Shown: positions 17,047 to 28,145, numbered from the stretch's first letter. The stretch is 64,000 nt of DNA from Rhodococcus sp. ABRD24 (GCF_004328705.1 NZ_CP035319.1:682001-746000); one strand, 5' to 3'. Notes: generated by a model from the sequence alone, not told the origin. Numbers and translations: made by a program.

Positions 17047-19703
17047 GCTCCGCCCAGCTCCTTCAGCCGTGCGGACATACGAGCGATCTCCTCCTGCGCC
17101 ACCTGCTGGCGGGTGCGGATCTTGTCGACGACAGCGTCGGGCGCCTTCGCCAGGAACGCCTCGTTCGACAACTTTGCCGTAGTACCCGCAAGCTCCTTCT
17201 CGGCGATCGCGAGATCTTTCTCGAGGCGCTTCTTCTCGGCAGCGAGGTCGACGGTGCCCGACGTATCGAGCTCGACCGTCACGGTGGCCTTGCTCAGGCG
17301 CACCTCCACGGACGCGGTCGCGGAGAAGTCCCCGGACGGGTCGGTCAGTTTGGCGAGCGAGGACACCGACCCCAGCTGGGACTCGATGTCGGCCTCGGTA
17401 GCGCCGGTCAGGCGCGCAGTCACCTTCTGCGACGGCTTGAGACCCTGATCGCTACGGAAGCGGCGGACCTCGGTGACGAGACGCTGCATATCCTCGATCC
17501 GCTGTGCGGCAACAGGATCGGTGGCCGCACCCGTCGCACTCGGCCACTCGGCCACCACGACGGATTCGCCGCCGGTGAGCACCTTCCACAGCGTCTCGGT
17601 GACGAACGGGATCACCGGGTGCAGCATCCGCAGCAGCGTGTCGAGCACGTTGCCGAGCACGGACTTGGTGCCGTCGGCGTACACACTGCCCTCGGCGAGC
17701 TGCGGCTTCGCGAGCTCGAGGTACCAGTCGCACACCTCGTCCCACGCGAAGTGGTACAGCGCCTCGCAGGCCTTGGAGAACTCGAACCGCTCGAACGCCT
17801 CGTCGACCTCGGCGCGGACCTGCTCGAGCCGGTCGAGGATCCAGCGGTCGGCGTCGGTGAGCTGCTCACGGGCCGGCAGGTCCGCAACGACGGCACCGTT
17901 CATGAGCGCGAACTTGGTGGCGTTGAACAGCTTGTTCGCGAAGTTGCGCGACGACTGCGCGTGATCCTCGCCGACCGCGAGGTCGCCGCCCGGGTTGGCG
18001 CCGCGGGCCAGCGTGAAGCGCAGCGCGTCGGCTCCGAAACGGTCGACCCAGTCGAGCGGGTCGATGCCGTTGCCGCGCGACTTCGACATCTTCTTGCCGT
18101 ACTGGTCGCGGACCAGGCCGTGCAGGAACAGATCGGTGAACGGGACCTTGGCGCCGCCGACGGCGTCGTCACCGGACACGTAGGTGCCGAACATCATCAT
18201 CCGAGCCACCCAGAAGAACAGGATGTCGTAGCCGGTGACGAGAACGCTTGTCGGATAGAACTTCTGGATTTCGGACGTCTTGTCGGGCCAGCCCATCGTG
18301 GAGAACGGCCACAGACCCGACGAGAACCACGTGTCGAGGACGTCGGGATCCTGCTCCCAGCCCTCGGGTGCGGTCTCGTCCGGGCCGAAGCACTGCACCT
18401 CGCCGTCCGGGCCGTACCAGATCGGGATGCGGTGGCCCCACCACAGCTGACGCGAGATGCACCAGTCGTGCATGTTGTCGACCCACGCGAACCAGCGCGG
18501 CTCCTGACTGGCCGGGTGAATGACGGTGTCGCCGTTGCGGACCGCGTCACCGGCCGCCTTCGCGAGCGCGTCGACCTTGACCCACCACTGCATCGACAGC
18601 CGCGGCTCGATGGTCTCGCCGGAGCGCTCGGAGTGGCCGACGCTGTGCAGGTACGGGCGCTTCTCGGCGACGACGCGGCCCTGCTCGGCGAGCGCCTCAC
18701 GAACCTTGACGCGGGCCTCGAAGCGGTCCATGCCGTCGAACTGCGTTCCGGTGTCGGCGATCTTGCCGGTCTTGTCCATGATGGTGGGCATCGGCAGGTT
18801 ATGCCGCACGCCCATCTCGAAGTCGTTGGGGTCGTGCGCGGGCGTGATCTTCACGGCGCCGGTGCCGAACGCGGGGTCGACGTAGTCGTCGGCGATGATC
18901 GGGATCTGCCGGCCCGTGAACGGGTGCTCGAGCGTGGTGCCGATCAGGTGCTGGTAGCGCTCGTCCTCGGGGTGGACGGCGACGGCGGTGTCGCCGAGCA
19001 TCGTCTCGACACGGGTGGTCGCGACGATCACGTGCGGCTCGGCGTCGTTCAGCGAGCCGTAGCGCAACGAGACGAGCTCGCCCTCGACCTCCTCGAACTT
19101 CACCTCGATGTCGGAGATCGCGGTCTGCAGCACCGGCGACCAGTTGACGAGGCGCTCGGCGCGGTAGATGAGGCCGTCGTCGTAGAGGCGCTTGAAGATG
19201 GTCTGGACGGCGCGCGAGAGGCCCTCGTCCATCGTGAAGCGGTCGCGGCTCCAGTCGACGCCGTCACCGATGCGGCGCATCTGGCCCTGGATCATGCCGC
19301 CGGACTCGCGCTTCCAGTCCCAGACCTTGTCGATGAAGGCCTCGCGACCGAAGTCTTCCTTCTTCTTACCGTCAGTGGCGAGCTGCTTCTCGACGATCGT
19401 CTGCGTCGCGATGCCCGCGTGGTCCATGCCCGGTAGCCACAGCACCTCGAAGCCCTGCATCCGCTTGCGACGACACAGCGCATCCATCAAGGTGTGGTCG
19501 AGAGCGTGGCCCATGTGCAGGCTGCCGGTGACGTTCGGCGGCGGCAGCACGATCGAGTAGCCGGGCTTGTCGCTCGACGGATCGGCGGTGAAGTAACCGG
19601 CGTCTACCCAGCCCTGATACAAGTCGGCCTCTACCGCGCTGGGATCCCAGCTTTTCGGGAGGGCGTCTGCGGGGTTCTGGGGAGTCTCTGGCGCACTGGT
19701 CAC
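17043..19703 (-). CDS. valS: Valyl-tRNA synthetase
   Basis: Class I aminoacyl-tRNA synthetase charging tRNA-Val, with an editing domain against threonine. HIGH-type motif in [23 protein letters not shown] motif in [16 protein letters not shown], the editing domain between them ([19 protein letters not shown]), an anticodon-binding domain and a C-terminal coiled coil ([19 protein letters not shown]). 886 residues, full length. First gene of the valS-folC-DUF4233-ndk operon. The upstream membrane-protein gene ends 51 bp before it, so a separate promoter is uncertain. Confidence 0.97.
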   Translation of the reverse strand: MTSAPETPQNPADALPKSWDPSAVEADLYQGWVDAGYFTADPSSDKPGYSIVLPPPNVTGSLHMGHALDHTLMDALCRRKRMQGFEVLWLPGMDHAGIATQTIVEKQLATDGKKKEDFGREAFIDKVWDWKRESGGMIQGQMRRIGDGVDWSRDRFTMDEGLSRAVQTIFKRLYDDGLIYRAERLVNWSPVLQTAISDIEVKFEEVEGELVSLRYGSLNDAEPHVIVATTRVETMLGDTAVAVHPEDERYQHLIGTTLEHPFTGRQIPIIADDYVDPAFGTGAVKITPAHDPNDFEMGVRHNLPMPTIMDKTGKIADTGTQFDGMDRFEARVKVREALAEQGRVVAEKRPYLHSVGHSERSGETIEPRLSMQWWVKVDALAKAAGDAVRNGDTVIHPASQEPRWFAWVDNMHDWCISRQLWWGHRIPIWYGPDGEVQCFGPDETAPEGWEQDPDVLDTWFSSGLWPFSTMGWPDKTSEIQKFYPTSVLVTGYDILFFWVARMMMFGTYVSGDDAVGGAKVPFTDLFLHGLVRDQYGKKMSKSRGNGIDPLDWVDRFGADALRFTLARGANPGGDLAVGEDHAQSSRNFANKLFNATKFALMNGAVVADLPAREQLTDADRWILDRLEQVRAEVDEAFERFEFSKACEALYHFAWDEVCDWYLELAKPQLAEGSVYADGTKSVLGNVLDTLLRMLHPVIPFVTETLWKVLTGGESVVVAEWPSATGAATDPVAAQRIEDMQRLVTEVRRFRSDQGLKPSQKVTARLTGATEADIESQLGSVSSLAKLTDPSGDFSATASVEVRLSKATVTVELDTSGTVDLAAEKKRLEKDLAIAEKELAGTTAKLSNEAFLAKAPDAVVDKIRTRQQVAQEEIARMSARLKELGGA

Positions 19704-19754
19704 CCCCCAATCGTAGTCAGAGGGGGCGAATCGCCCCGACCCGGCTCTGATTGC

Positions 19755-20360
19755 TCAGAACCGCTGGGTGAACGAGTACCAATCACCCTCGAGGTGCCGG
19801 TAACCGATATCCCCGTCGTGGCGCACATCGCCGATGTACGGCTGCATCCCCGGAAGGTAGGCGACGCCGACGAGATCCAGGAAGCCGCCGCTCGTATGGA
19901 ACCTGCAGCCGCGCTCCCCGACCCGATCGACCCAGAGCACCTCGTACAGGCCGATGTGGTCGGACTCCGGCGGGTCGACGCACGCCACCGCAGCCCGCAG
20001 CAGATCGTCCTTCGACATCCACCAGCCGAACCGCTCCGGCACCGAGAACGCAACGAGAGCTGCCGTCAGCACCACGATCACCGGCGCGACCAGCACCAGA
20101 CGATGCCAGCCGTACCGGACCAGTCCGACGGCCACCAGGACCGACCAGATCCCGCCGAGGACCAGCAGTGCCCACTCCCCGAGAACGAACGCCGGGACCG
20201 ATCCCGACGGCGGCACGAAGCTCCATATGATCCACAGGCATGTCGCGACCGTCAGCGCCGGAACGATCCCACCGATCGCGAGCCGCCACCACCGCGGAGC
20301 CGGTCGCCGTTCCTTCGACTCCGCGCCTACCACGCCGTGCTCGACATCCATCTCCCCCAC
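19755..20360 (-). CDS. Orphan membrane protein, three N-terminal TM segments
   Basis: I do not recognise the family. The 201-residue product has a short polar N terminus with ERRPAPRWWR, then three TM stretches (around GGIVPALTVATCLWIIWSFV, LGEWALLVLGGIWSVLVAVG and LVLVAPVIVVLTAALVAFSV). About 95 residues follow, rich in Asp, Gly and Tyr, ending EGDWYSFTQRF and carrying two Cys. The GTG at 20360 is chosen because AGGGGA lies 5 bp upstream; the ATG at 20351 has no properly spaced ribosome site. It is 28 bp downstream of the S9 peptidase stop and 51 bp upstream of valS, so it may be cotranscribed with the peptidase. Confidence 0.65.
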   Translation of the reverse strand: MGEMDVEHGVVGAESKERRPAPRWWRLAIGGIVPALTVATCLWIIWSFVPPSGSVPAFVLGEWALLVLGGIWSVLVAVGLVRYGWHRLVLVAPVIVVLTAALVAFSVPERFGWWMSKDDLLRAAVACVDPPESDHIGLYEVLWVDRVGERGCRFHTSGGFLDLVGVAYLPGMQPYIGDVRHDGDIGYRHLEGDWYSFTQRF

Positions 20361-20388
20361 CGCGTCCCCTCCCCTCGACGGATCCGTG

Positions 20389-22428
20389 TTATCCCAGCGC
20401 GTCGGGCAACGGCACGTCTTCCCCGAGCACATGCTCGGCGAGGAACGATTCGACCACCTGATACCAGATCTTGGCATGCTGCGGGCTGAGTACCCAGTGG
20501 TTCTCGTCCGGGAAGTAGAGGAAGCGGTGATCGGTCTTGCCCTCATCGTCGGCGGGCAGCCCGGACTCCGACAGCAGCTCGTACCACAACCGCAGGCCCT
20601 CACCGATCGGCACGCGATAGTCTTTGTCGCCGTGAACAACCAGCATCGGGGTGACGATGTCGGCCACGTAGAGGTGCGGGGAGTTCTCGAACGCCATTTC
20701 GGGTGTCATCTCGCGCTGCCAGTACCACGCAGCGTCGGTGGTCGGGCCGAACTGATCGAGCGCCCACAGGCTCGCGTGGGTGACGATCGCCCGGAACCGG
20801 TCGGTATGTCCGGCGATCCAATTGGCCATGTAGCCGCCGAAGGATCCGCCCATCGCGGCCGTCCGCTTCGCGTCGATCTCCGGCAAGGCCTCCGCAGCGT
20901 CGGTGATCGCCATCAGATCGGTGTACGGCGCTTTGCCCCACTGCCCCCAGCCGCGCTGGACGAAGTCCTGCCCGTAGCCGGTGGACAGCGCCGGGTCCGG
21001 TAGCAGAACGGCATATCCCTTCGCGACCATCAGCCACGGATTCCAGCGCCATGACCACGTGTTCCACGAGTTCAGGGGACCGCCGTGGACCCACAGCACC
21101 AGCGGCACGGGGCTCTCGGCCGACGCGTGCCCGGGCAGCGCAAGCCAAGATCGCAGCGGGGTTCCGTCCTCGGCCTGCGCCACTACCTCGGTGAGCCGTC
21201 CGGGCAGGGTCGGCGCGCTCGACGGCGCCCGCAGTTCCGTGACGGCACCGACGTCGCCGGTGAGCGCTACACGTACGGGGTGCGCGGGACGGGTGTACGA
21301 CGCGCGCATCGCGTACACAGCGGATCCGTCGGGGGCGACCTGCAGATCGGTGTAGGCGGCATCGTCCGTCGTGAGCGCGACAGGTGTGTCTGCGCGCAAC
21401 TGGAAGATCGGCCCACGGCCGTGATCGTCGGCCGTGAGCAGCAGCCCGTCACTACCCGGCAGCCACGCCACCGACGTGGGCCAGCGGTCCCAGTCCGCCG
21501 CCAGCGATTCGATCCGTCCCGTCTCGAACGTGTACCGGTGCAGTGTGACTCGCGGCGCGGTATCGGGGTCGCCGTGAGATTCGCGGAGATAGACCAGTTG
21601 CGTACCGTCGGGCGAGATCACCGGGCGCGAGAGGTCGGCCTCGCCGTCGTCGACGAGTACCGTCCGGTCCCCCGTCGCAACGTCGATCCTCACCAACTGC
21701 GTGCGGGCCGACCCGAGGGCGCCCGGCACCACCCATGTGCTGACGACGAACGACCCATCGTCGGCGAGCGCATAGTCGGCGTCACGCAGCGCGGCACCCG
21801 GGTCCGGGGTGATGCCGTCGAAGGCGATCGCACCTTCGGCAGCGGCATCCCCGGCCAACAAGTGCGGGACGTCCGGGCCGAGGTCATGGTCCCAGTGCCG
21901 CACCGGGTAGCCGGTGTGCAGGACGGCCGAGATCTTCTTGTCCTTGCGCGTACCGCGGACCCGCTCGTCTTCCTCGGCGGTACCCGACGCGCCCAACACC
22001 CCGGTGCTCGCCACGACCCTCGGCACCGACCGGGCCGCACGCACGCCGGTGATCCCACCGCCGCGACCGGCTACCTTGCGTGCCTCCCCACCGGCTGCCG
22101 GCAGGAGCCACAGGTCGGGGCGGGCCTCGTCCGTGCCGTCGCCGCCCGGGCGCGCGGCGGTGAACAGCAGGTCACCGTTGGACGTGAACGCCGCCCCGGA
22201 CTCCCCTTTCGTACCCCACGTCAACCGCCGGGCCGAAGCCTCACCGGTCGGATCGACTTCCCACAGTGCGGTGACGTACCTGGCCGACGTCTCGTCGAGC
22301 ACCGCCTGCGTCACTACCAACCGGGTGCCGTCCGGGGACAACACCAGCCCCGACATCCGAGGCAGGGCGACAAAGGCGTCGAGGTCGTCGAAGGGAGTGC
22401 CGAATGAGATCTGCGGAGTCGAGGTCAC
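20389..22428 (-). CDS. S9-family prolyl oligopeptidase / acylaminoacyl-peptidase-like serine peptidase
   Basis: Cytoplasmic serine peptidase acting on short peptides. An N-terminal beta-propeller (about residues 20-390, with repeated SPDGT-type blades) precedes an alpha/beta hydrolase domain. The catalytic triad can be placed at Ser529 (GGSFGGYMANW), Asp603 (HGDKDYRVP) and His644 (PDENHWVLSP). 679 residues, no signal peptide. The C-terminal organisation matches peptidase S9C. It diverges from a 32-codon gene across about 180 bp that contain a Crp-like half-dyad. The exact substrate cannot be read from sequence. Confidence 0.92.
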   Translation of the reverse strand: MTSTPQISFGTPFDDLDAFVALPRMSGLVLSPDGTRLVVTQAVLDETSARYVTALWEVDPTGEASARRLTWGTKGESGAAFTSNGDLLFTAARPGGDGTDEARPDLWLLPAAGGEARKVAGRGGGITGVRAARSVPRVVASTGVLGASGTAEEDERVRGTRKDKKISAVLHTGYPVRHWDHDLGPDVPHLLAGDAAAEGAIAFDGITPDPGAALRDADYALADDGSFVVSTWVVPGALGSARTQLVRIDVATGDRTVLVDDGEADLSRPVISPDGTQLVYLRESHGDPDTAPRVTLHRYTFETGRIESLAADWDRWPTSVAWLPGSDGLLLTADDHGRGPIFQLRADTPVALTTDDAAYTDLQVAPDGSAVYAMRASYTRPAHPVRVALTGDVGAVTELRAPSSAPTLPGRLTEVVAQAEDGTPLRSWLALPGHASAESPVPLVLWVHGGPLNSWNTWSWRWNPWLMVAKGYAVLLPDPALSTGYGQDFVQRGWGQWGKAPYTDLMAITDAAEALPEIDAKRTAAMGGSFGGYMANWIAGHTDRFRAIVTHASLWALDQFGPTTDAAWYWQREMTPEMAFENSPHLYVADIVTPMLVVHGDKDYRVPIGEGLRLWYELLSESGLPADDEGKTDHRFLYFPDENHWVLSPQHAKIWYQVVESFLAEHVLGEDVPLPDALG

Positions 22429-22503
22429 CCCTGATTGGTACCACGTGTCGCCACTGGCCTACTGCCCTCACATGCGGTGATCACAGCGTCCGGACGAATC
22501 GCC

Positions 22504-22517
22504 GTGAGCACTGTCAC
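22504..22517. promoter_or_regulatory. Crp-like dyad GTGA-N6-TCAC
   Basis: GTGAGCACTGTCAC in the divergent region between the S9 peptidase and the small membrane peptide gene. The core matches GTGA-N6-TCAC but lacks the outer T/A of the full TGTGA-N6-TCACA. One chance match of this core is expected per 65 kb, so it is only suggestive. Confidence 0.3.
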
Positions 22518-22608
22518 CTATACCGACGCAGTCCGGGCCCCTAGCGTGATGGTCATCGTCCAGGCATCCACAGCATGGACGCGCACCGATCGACCACCGA
22601 AGGGAATC

Positions 22609-22707
22609 ATGGCCATCTACGTGATCGACGCACTCCTCGTTCTGTGCCTGCTACTGGTGACGTGGTTCGTCGCATACGCAATCCACCGCCTCGTAGCCGA
22701 CCGCTGA
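22609..22707 (+). CDS. Small single-TM membrane protein (32 residues)
   Basis: A short frame MAIYVIDALLVLCLLLVTWF followed by VAYAIHRLVADR. It is one hydrophobic helix ending in a basic/acidic tail, the form expected of a small membrane protein. GAAGGGA stands 5-6 bp before the ATG, a well-placed ribosome site, and the frame ends cleanly before the convergent GNAT gene. Too short for routine gene callers. Function unknown; partners could be any membrane complex. The longer frame starting at 22435 has no coding character upstream of this ATG. Confidence 0.55.
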   Translation: MAIYVIDALLVLCLLLVTWFVAYAIHRLVADR

Positions 22708-22744
22708 GACGAGCTCGACGGCAGCAGATCTCGGCGTCCGGTCG

Positions 22745-23365
22745 TCAGCGGGGGCGCCGCCACATCTGCCACAGTGTCGGACCGCCGTTCGGAATCACGA
22801 TCTCACCGGTGACCTCGAATCCGAATCGCTCGTAGTACGGGATGTTCTCTTCTTTGCTGGATTCGAGATAAGCAGGCGCATACTCAGCGTCGCACCGCGA
22901 AAGGCGCGAGAGCAGTAGCGCCTTCCCGTGTCCACCGCCGCGGGCCGAACCGGCGGTACCGATCGTCGCGAGGTACCAATGGGGTTCCTCGGGGTGCACC
23001 GATTCGAGTGCGCGAGACACCCCGGCACCGACACGCAACCGCCCACCGAGCGCGAGCACGGTAGCCGGCAGGCTCAGCAATGCACTCAGCGGCCGCTGCT
23101 TCCACCGTCCGGGAGGGTCCCAGAGCGCGCCGCCGACGATGGTGCCGTCCGGCCCTTCGGTGAGTTCGGCGCCACCGCCGGCCAGGTGATGATGCCGGAT
23201 CTCCACTCCGAACAGCCGCCGCAGACCGGCCGGGCGCTTCGCATCGTCGGGCAGCATCCACCGCGTCAGCGGATCGTCATCGAACGCCTCCGCAAGCGCA
23301 CACGAGAGCGCGGAGACGTCCGAACCGGTCACTGGCCGCACAACGACTCCCATGTTGAACAGCAT
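22745..23365 (-). CDS. GNAT-family N-acetyltransferase
   Basis: Acetyl-CoA-dependent N-acyltransferase of unknown substrate. The N terminus VVVRPVTGSDVSALSCALAE is the usual beta-1/alpha-1 opening, and HWYLATIGTAGSARGGGHGK carries the acetyl-CoA binding loop (RGGGHGKALL). The C-terminal AYLESSKEENIPYYERFGF is the GNAT motif B. It resembles the Rhodococcus/Streptomyces GNATs annotated as puromycin acetyltransferase-like. The start is uncertain (ATG at 23365, 206 residues, or 23353); neither has a strong ribosome site. It diverges from the oxidoreductase gene. Confidence 0.8.
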   Translation of the reverse strand: MLFNMGVVVRPVTGSDVSALSCALAEAFDDDPLTRWMLPDDAKRPAGLRRLFGVEIRHHHLAGGGAELTEGPDGTIVGGALWDPPGRWKQRPLSALLSLPATVLALGGRLRVGAGVSRALESVHPEEPHWYLATIGTAGSARGGGHGKALLLSRLSRCDAEYAPAYLESSKEENIPYYERFGFEVTGEIVIPNGGPTLWQMWRRPR

Positions 23366-23559
23366 ACCGGCTCGGCCGCAAGGGGATTGGCTGGACCAAC
23401 GGGATTGACGAACCACGGGTAGGCAAGGACTCACCGACGGCGGTTCCGGGCCGACCGCCGGATTCCGCCGCCGGATTCCGCTCGGTGCTGCCGTCTCCTC
23501 TACGACGACTCGGTGTGCCAGGGCGTGCGAACCAGCGTGACCTGGGCCACTATGGACTC

Positions 23560-25872
23560 ATGACGCGCACAGGACCTCGAGACGACATCGACGAAGACGC
23601 GGTGGTCGTCACCCACAACAAGGACTACGCCGCGGGGGTCCCCGCGGTCCTGGTGTCGCTACAGCGTTCGGTCGAGCAGATGGGCCTGGCCCGCACCGCA
23701 CGCACCCTCACCCGCCTGAACCAGCGCCACGGCTTCGACTGCCCGGGCTGCGCATGGCCGGAGACTCCGGGACACCGCAAGCCCGCCGAGTTCTGCGAGA
23801 ACGGAGCCAAGGCGGTCGCGGAGGAGGCGACGCTGCGGACTGTGACCCCCCAGTTCTTCGCCGAGCACCCGATCTCCGAGCTCGCCGGCCACACCGACTA
23901 TTGGCTGGGCCAGCAGGGCCGGCTGACGCACCCGATGGTGTTGCGGCCCGGATCCACCCACTACGAGCCGATCACATGGGATGGTGCATACCGCCTGATC
24001 ACCGAACATCTCCACCGGCTCGACAGTCCTGACGAGGCCGTGTTCTACACGTCCGGACGGACCAGCAACGAGGCTGCGTTCCTCTACCAGTTGATGATTC
24101 GCAGCTTCGGCACCAACAACATGCCGGACTGTTCCAACATGTGCCACGAGTCCTCGGGCAGTGCACTTACCGAGGCCATCGGCATCGGCAAGGGGTCGGT
24201 GTCCGTCCCCGACATCGAACAGGCCGACCTGATCCTCATCGCCGGACAGAATCCAGGCACCAACCATCCGCGCATGCTCTCCACACTCGAGAAGGCGAAG
24301 GCCAACGGCGCCAAGATCATTGCGGTCAATCCGCTGCCCGAAGCCGGCCTGCTCCGGTTCAAGGATCCACAGAAGATCAACGGGGTACTCGGTCGCGGTG
24401 CCGATATCGCCGACGAACTCCTCCAGATTCGACTCGGCGGCGACATGGCCCTGTTCCAGGGCCTCGGCCGGCTACTCCTCGAGGCCGAGGACCGTGCTCC
24501 GGGCACCGTGATCGACCGCGCGTTCATCGACGGGCATTGCGCGGGATTCGACGAGTACGCCGACCACGTCCGCGGCGTCGATCTCGACACCGTCGTGGCG
24601 GCGACCGGCCTGTCCATGCGACAGCTCGAGGAGACTGCCCGCGCTCTGATCGAGTCCGAGCGGACAGTCACCTGCTGGGCGATGGGACTGACCCAACATG
24701 CGCACGCGGTTGCCACCATCCAAGAGGCCGTCAATCTCCTGCTCATGCGCGGAATGATCGGCAAGACCGGCGCCGGCGTGTGCCCGGTGCGCGGACACTC
24801 GAATGTCCAGGGCGACCGAACGATGGGTATCTGGGAGAAGATGCCGGAGGAGTTCCTCGCCGCACTGGACGCCGAGTTCTCCATCGAGAGTCCCCGCCGT
24901 CACGGCTGGGACACCGTAGATGCGATCCGCGCGATGCGCGACGGCCGGGCCACGGTGTTCATGGCGATGGGCGGCAACTTCGTGTCTGCGACCCCCGACA
25001 CCGCAGCCACCGAGTCGGCCCTGCGTAACTGTGAACTCACCGTTCAGGTTTCGACGAAACTCAATCGCAGCCATGTCGTGCACGGCCGCACAGCACTGAT
25101 CCTCCCGACCCTCGGCCGCACCGACCTCGACGTGCAGGCGACCGGAAAGCAATTGGTCTCAGTGGAGGATTCGATGTCGATGGTGCACCTGTCACGGGGA
25201 CGTCTGCAGCCGGTCAGTGAACACCTGCGCAGCGAGGTCGCTATCGTCTGCCAGCTCGCGCGCAAGCTGCTCGGCGCCGGACATGGCGTACCGTGGGCAA
25301 AGTTCGAGGGTGACTACGATCTGATCCGGGACTCGATCTCCCGTGTCGTCCCGGGATGCGAGGACTACAACACCCGGGTCCGCCAGCCCGACGGCTTCCA
25401 GCTGCCTCATCCGCCGCGCGACTCGCGCGAGTTCCACACTCACACCGGCAAGGCGAACTTCGCGGTCAATCCGCTCGAATGGGTACCGACGCCGCCCGGA
25501 CGGCTGATCCTGCAGACGCTGCGCAGCCACGACCAGTACAACACCACGATCTACGGCCTCGACGACCGCTATCGCGGCGTCAAGGGTGGGCGGAAGGTGG
25601 TGTTCGTCAACGCTTTCGACATCGCCGAAATGGACCTGTCCGACGGGCAGATCGTCGATATCGTCTCCGAATGGACGACGGCGGACGGCACCGTCGAGGA
25701 ACGTCGCGTACACGACTTCCGGATCGTGGAGTACAGCACCCCACGCGGGAACGCGGCCGCCTATTACCCCGAGACGAACCCGCTGGTTCCGCTCGATCAT
25801 GTTGCCGCCAAGTCCAACACACCCGTCTCGAAGGCGATCGTCGTGCGACTCGAAGCCGCCCGGGCCGGCTGA
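23560..25872 (+). CDS. FdhF/YdeP-type molybdopterin oxidoreductase
   Basis: Molybdenum enzyme of the formate dehydrogenase-like superfamily, alpha subunit only. The ATG at 23560 gives 770 residues. The N terminus has [10 protein letters not shown] and a later Cys in AEFCENGAK, the YdeP pattern, instead of the four-Cys iron-sulfur motif of true FdhF. The catalytic-site loop reads [13 protein letters not shown]. Cofactor-binding blocks include [30 protein letters not shown] and the C-terminal dinucleotide-binding domain ([29 protein letters not shown]). No small subunits are nearby. It overlaps fdhD by one base (TGATG). Substrate unknown: formate is possible, but YdeP-type proteins are mostly of undefined activity. 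Confidence 0.88.
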   Translation: MTRTGPRDDIDEDAVVVTHNKDYAAGVPAVLVSLQRSVEQMGLARTARTLTRLNQRHGFDCPGCAWPETPGHRKPAEFCENGAKAVAEEATLRTVTPQFFAEHPISELAGHTDYWLGQQGRLTHPMVLRPGSTHYEPITWDGAYRLITEHLHRLDSPDEAVFYTSGRTSNEAAFLYQLMIRSFGTNNMPDCSNMCHESSGSALTEAIGIGKGSVSVPDIEQADLILIAGQNPGTNHPRMLSTLEKAKANGAKIIAVNPLPEAGLLRFKDPQKINGVLGRGADIADELLQIRLGGDMALFQGLGRLLLEAEDRAPGTVIDRAFIDGHCAGFDEYADHVRGVDLDTVVAATGLSMRQLEETARALIESERTVTCWAMGLTQHAHAVATIQEAVNLLLMRGMIGKTGAGVCPVRGHSNVQGDRTMGIWEKMPEEFLAALDAEFSIESPRRHGWDTVDAIRAMRDGRATVFMAMGGNFVSATPDTAATESALRNCELTVQVSTKLNRSHVVHGRTALILPTLGRTDLDVQATGKQLVSVEDSMSMVHLSRGRLQPVSEHLRSEVAIVCQLARKLLGAGHGVPWAKFEGDYDLIRDSISRVVPGCEDYNTRVRQPDGFQLPHPPRDSREFHTHTGKANFAVNPLEWVPTPPGRLILQTLRSHDQYNTTIYGLDDRYRGVKGGRKVVFVNAFDIAEMDLSDGQIVDIVSEWTTADGTVEERRVHDFRIVEYSTPRGNAAAYYPETNPLVPLDHVAAKSNTPVSKAIVVRLEAARAG

Positions 25873-26696
25873 TGGGCCGAGTTACCGCCCGGCGGCCCAT
25901 TCTGCGAATCACCGCGGACGGCACCAGCCGGCGCCCCGACACCCTGGCAGTCGAGGAGCCGCTCGAGATCCGCCTCGGCGGACGCTCCCTCACTGTGACG
26001 ATGCGCACCCCCGGAAACGACGTCGACCTCGTGCACGGCTTCCTACTGAGCGAGGGCATCATCGGCAGCCCGCAGGATGTCTCGACAATCCGCTACTGCG
26101 ACGGAGTCGACGAGGATGGCGTCAATACCTACAATGTCCTCGACGTGGAAATGGCTGCGGGCGTTCCTGATCCGGGCACGCGGGGGCAGCGGGAGTTTCT
26201 CACCACCTCGGCATGCGGGGTATGCGGCAAAGCCTCGCTCGACGACGTGGCCACCCGCAGCCGATTCGCCCTGACCGACAGCACCGTCACCGTGTCGGCG
26301 GCGGCGCTGTCCGCGATGCCGAAGACACTGCGGGCCGGTCAGCGCATCTTCGAGGCCACCGGCGGACTGCATGCCGCCGGACTGTTCACCCCGGACGGCG
26401 TGCTGCTCGCGCTACGGGAGGACGTCGGCCGGCACAATGCCGTCGACAAGGTTCTCGGCTGGGCCCTGACCGACAACCGCGTCCCCCTCACCGACACCGT
26501 TCTGATCGTCAGCGGCCGAGCATCCTTCGAACTGGCACAGAAAGCGACGATGGCCGGGATTCCACTCCTCGGTGCCGTATCGGCACCGTCGTCACTTGCC
26601 GTCGATCTGGCCCGCGACCGCGGTCTCACCCTCGTGGGCTTCCTGCGCGGATCGAGCATGAACGTCTACGCGGGTGGCCAGCGGATCACATCCTGA
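25872..26696 (+). CDS. fdhD: Formate dehydrogenase accessory sulfurtransferase FdhD
   Basis: Delivers sulfur to the molybdenum cofactor of formate-dehydrogenase-type enzymes, required for their activity. The family signature is present: [42 protein letters not shown] with the sulfur-carrying CxxC, and [15 protein letters not shown]. The ATG overlaps the TGA of the oxidoreductase (TGATG), so translation is coupled and the two proteins surely work together. 274 residues, normal size. It ends 170 bp before the convergent clpX, with a bidirectional hairpin between. Confidence 0.95.
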   Translation: MGRVTARRPILRITADGTSRRPDTLAVEEPLEIRLGGRSLTVTMRTPGNDVDLVHGFLLSEGIIGSPQDVSTIRYCDGVDEDGVNTYNVLDVEMAAGVPDPGTRGQREFLTTSACGVCGKASLDDVATRSRFALTDSTVTVSAAALSAMPKTLRAGQRIFEATGGLHAAGLFTPDGVLLALREDVGRHNAVDKVLGWALTDNRVPLTDTVLIVSGRASFELAQKATMAGIPLLGAVSAPSSLAVDLARDRGLTLVGFLRGSSMNVYAGGQRITS

Positions 26697-26810
26697 GCGC
26701 ATTTCGATCCGGCCATCATTCGGGACGCCGAGTCGATATCGTGCAGGCCGGAAACGGACGAGAAGCCTCGCAACACACCGACGGCTACGCCCACCGCGCC
26801 CTCTGAGAAA

Positions 26811-26848
26811 CCGATGAGCCCAGGTGCTTACGCACCTGGGCCCATCGG
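26811..26848. terminator. Bidirectional terminator between fdhD and clpX
   Basis: A 17-bp stem with one mismatch (CCGATG-A-GCCCAGGTGC against its complement) and the 4-nt loop TTAC. It lies 17 bp beyond the clpX stop and about 115 bp after fdhD. Confidence 0.8.
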
Positions 26849-26864
26849 AACCTTCTGGCTGAAA

Positions 26865-28145
26865 CTACGCGCTCTTGTCGCGCCGCTCGTCGTGATCCGA
26901 CTTGCGCGGCACGATCGTCGGTAGCACATTGTCGTTGACCGTCTCCGCGCTGACGACCACCTTCGCGACGTCGTCGCGACTGGGAATGTCGTACATCACC
27001 GGCAGGAGGACTTCCTCCATGATGGCGCGCAGACCGCGAGCACCGGTGCCCCGATGGATGGCTTGATCAGCGATTGCCTCCAGCGAATCCGCCGTGAACT
27101 CGAGCACGACCCCGTCCATGTCGAACAACCGGGTGTATTGCTTGACGAGCGCGTTCTTCGGCTCTGAGAGGATCTTGACGAGAGACTCCTTGTCAAGATT
27201 AGTCACCGAAGCGACGATCGGGAGACGACCGATGAACTCCGGGATCAGCCCGAATTTGATCAGGTCCTCGGGCATGACCTCGGCGAAGTGATCCTGGGTG
27301 TCGATCTCAGCCTTGGACCGAACCTCGGCCCCGAAACCGATGCCGCGCTTGCCGATCCGATCGGACACGATCTTTTCCAGACCGGCGAAGGCACCGGCGA
27401 CGATGAAAAGCACGTTCGTCGTGTCGATCTGGATGAACTCCTGATGCGGATGCTTGCGCCCGCCCTGCGGGGGAACACTTGCCTGTGTGCCCTCGAGAAT
27501 CTTCAGCAGCGCCTGCTGAACACCCTCGCCCGACACATCGCGAGTGATCGACGGGTTCTCGCTCTTGCGGGCGATCTTGTCGACCTCATCGATGTAGATG
27601 ATCCCGGTCTCGGCCCGCTTGACGTCGTAGTCTGCAGCCTGGATGAGCTTGAGCAGAATGTTCTCGACATCCTCGCCGACGTAACCGGCCTCGGTGAGCG
27701 CCGTCGCGTCCGCGATCGCGAACGGCACGTTGAGCATCTTGGCCAGCGTCTGCGCCAGGTAGGTCTTGCCGCAACCGGTGGGGCCGAGCATCAAGATGTT
27801 CGACTTCGAAAGCTCCACAGTTTCGCCGCGGGCGTCGCGGCCACGATCGCCCGCCTGGATTCGCTTGTAATGGTTGTAAACCGCGACAGCCAGCGTCCGC
27901 TTCGCAGCGTCCTGGCCGATCACGTAGTTCTCGAGAAAGTCGCGGATCTCCGCCGGCTTGGGAAGCTCGTCGAGCTTGACCTCACTCGACTCGGCCAGCT
28001 CCTCCTCGATGATCTCGTTGCAGAGATCGATGCATTCGTCGCAGATGTAGACCCCAGGTCCCGCAATGAGCTTCTTGACCTGCTTCTGGCTCTTACCGCA
28101 GAAAGAGCACTTGAGCAGATCGCCGCCGTCACCGATGCGTGCCAT
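26865..28145 (-). CDS. clpX: ATP-dependent Clp protease ATPase subunit ClpX
   Basis: AAA+ unfoldase that feeds substrates to the ClpP1P2 chamber. The C4 zinc-binding domain is at the N terminus (CSFCGKSQ and [14 protein letters not shown]). Walker [13 protein letters not shown], Walker [12 protein letters not shown], the pore region and sensor II ([13 protein letters not shown]) are all visible. 426 residues, standard. It follows clpP2 by 280 bp with no gene between, so it may be read from its own promoter as well. Order clpX-clpP2-clpP1-tig matches M. tuberculosis. Confidence 0.98.
   Translation of the reverse strand: MARIGDGGDLLKCSFCGKSQKQVKKLIAGPGVYICDECIDLCNEIIEEELAESSEVKLDELPKPAEIRDFLENYVIGQDAAKRTLAVAVYNHYKRIQAGDRGRDARGETVELSKSNILMLGPTGCGKTYLAQTLAKMLNVPFAIADATALTEAGYVGEDVENILLKLIQAADYDVKRAETGIIYIDEVDKIARKSENPSITRDVSGEGVQQALLKILEGTQASVPPQGGRKHPHQEFIQIDTTNVLFIVAGAFAGLEKIVSDRIGKRGIGFGAEVRSKAEIDTQDHFAEVMPEDLIKFGLIPEFIGRLPIVASVTNLDKESLVKILSEPKNALVKQYTRLFDMDGVVLEFTADSLEAIADQAIHRGTGARGLRAIMEEVLLPVMYDIPSRDDVAKVVVSAETVNDNVLPTIVPRKSDHDERRDKSA

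Noticed and set aside
17619..19436. 605-codon open frame opposite valS
   Set aside because: Antisense shadow; valS is complete with both class I signatures.
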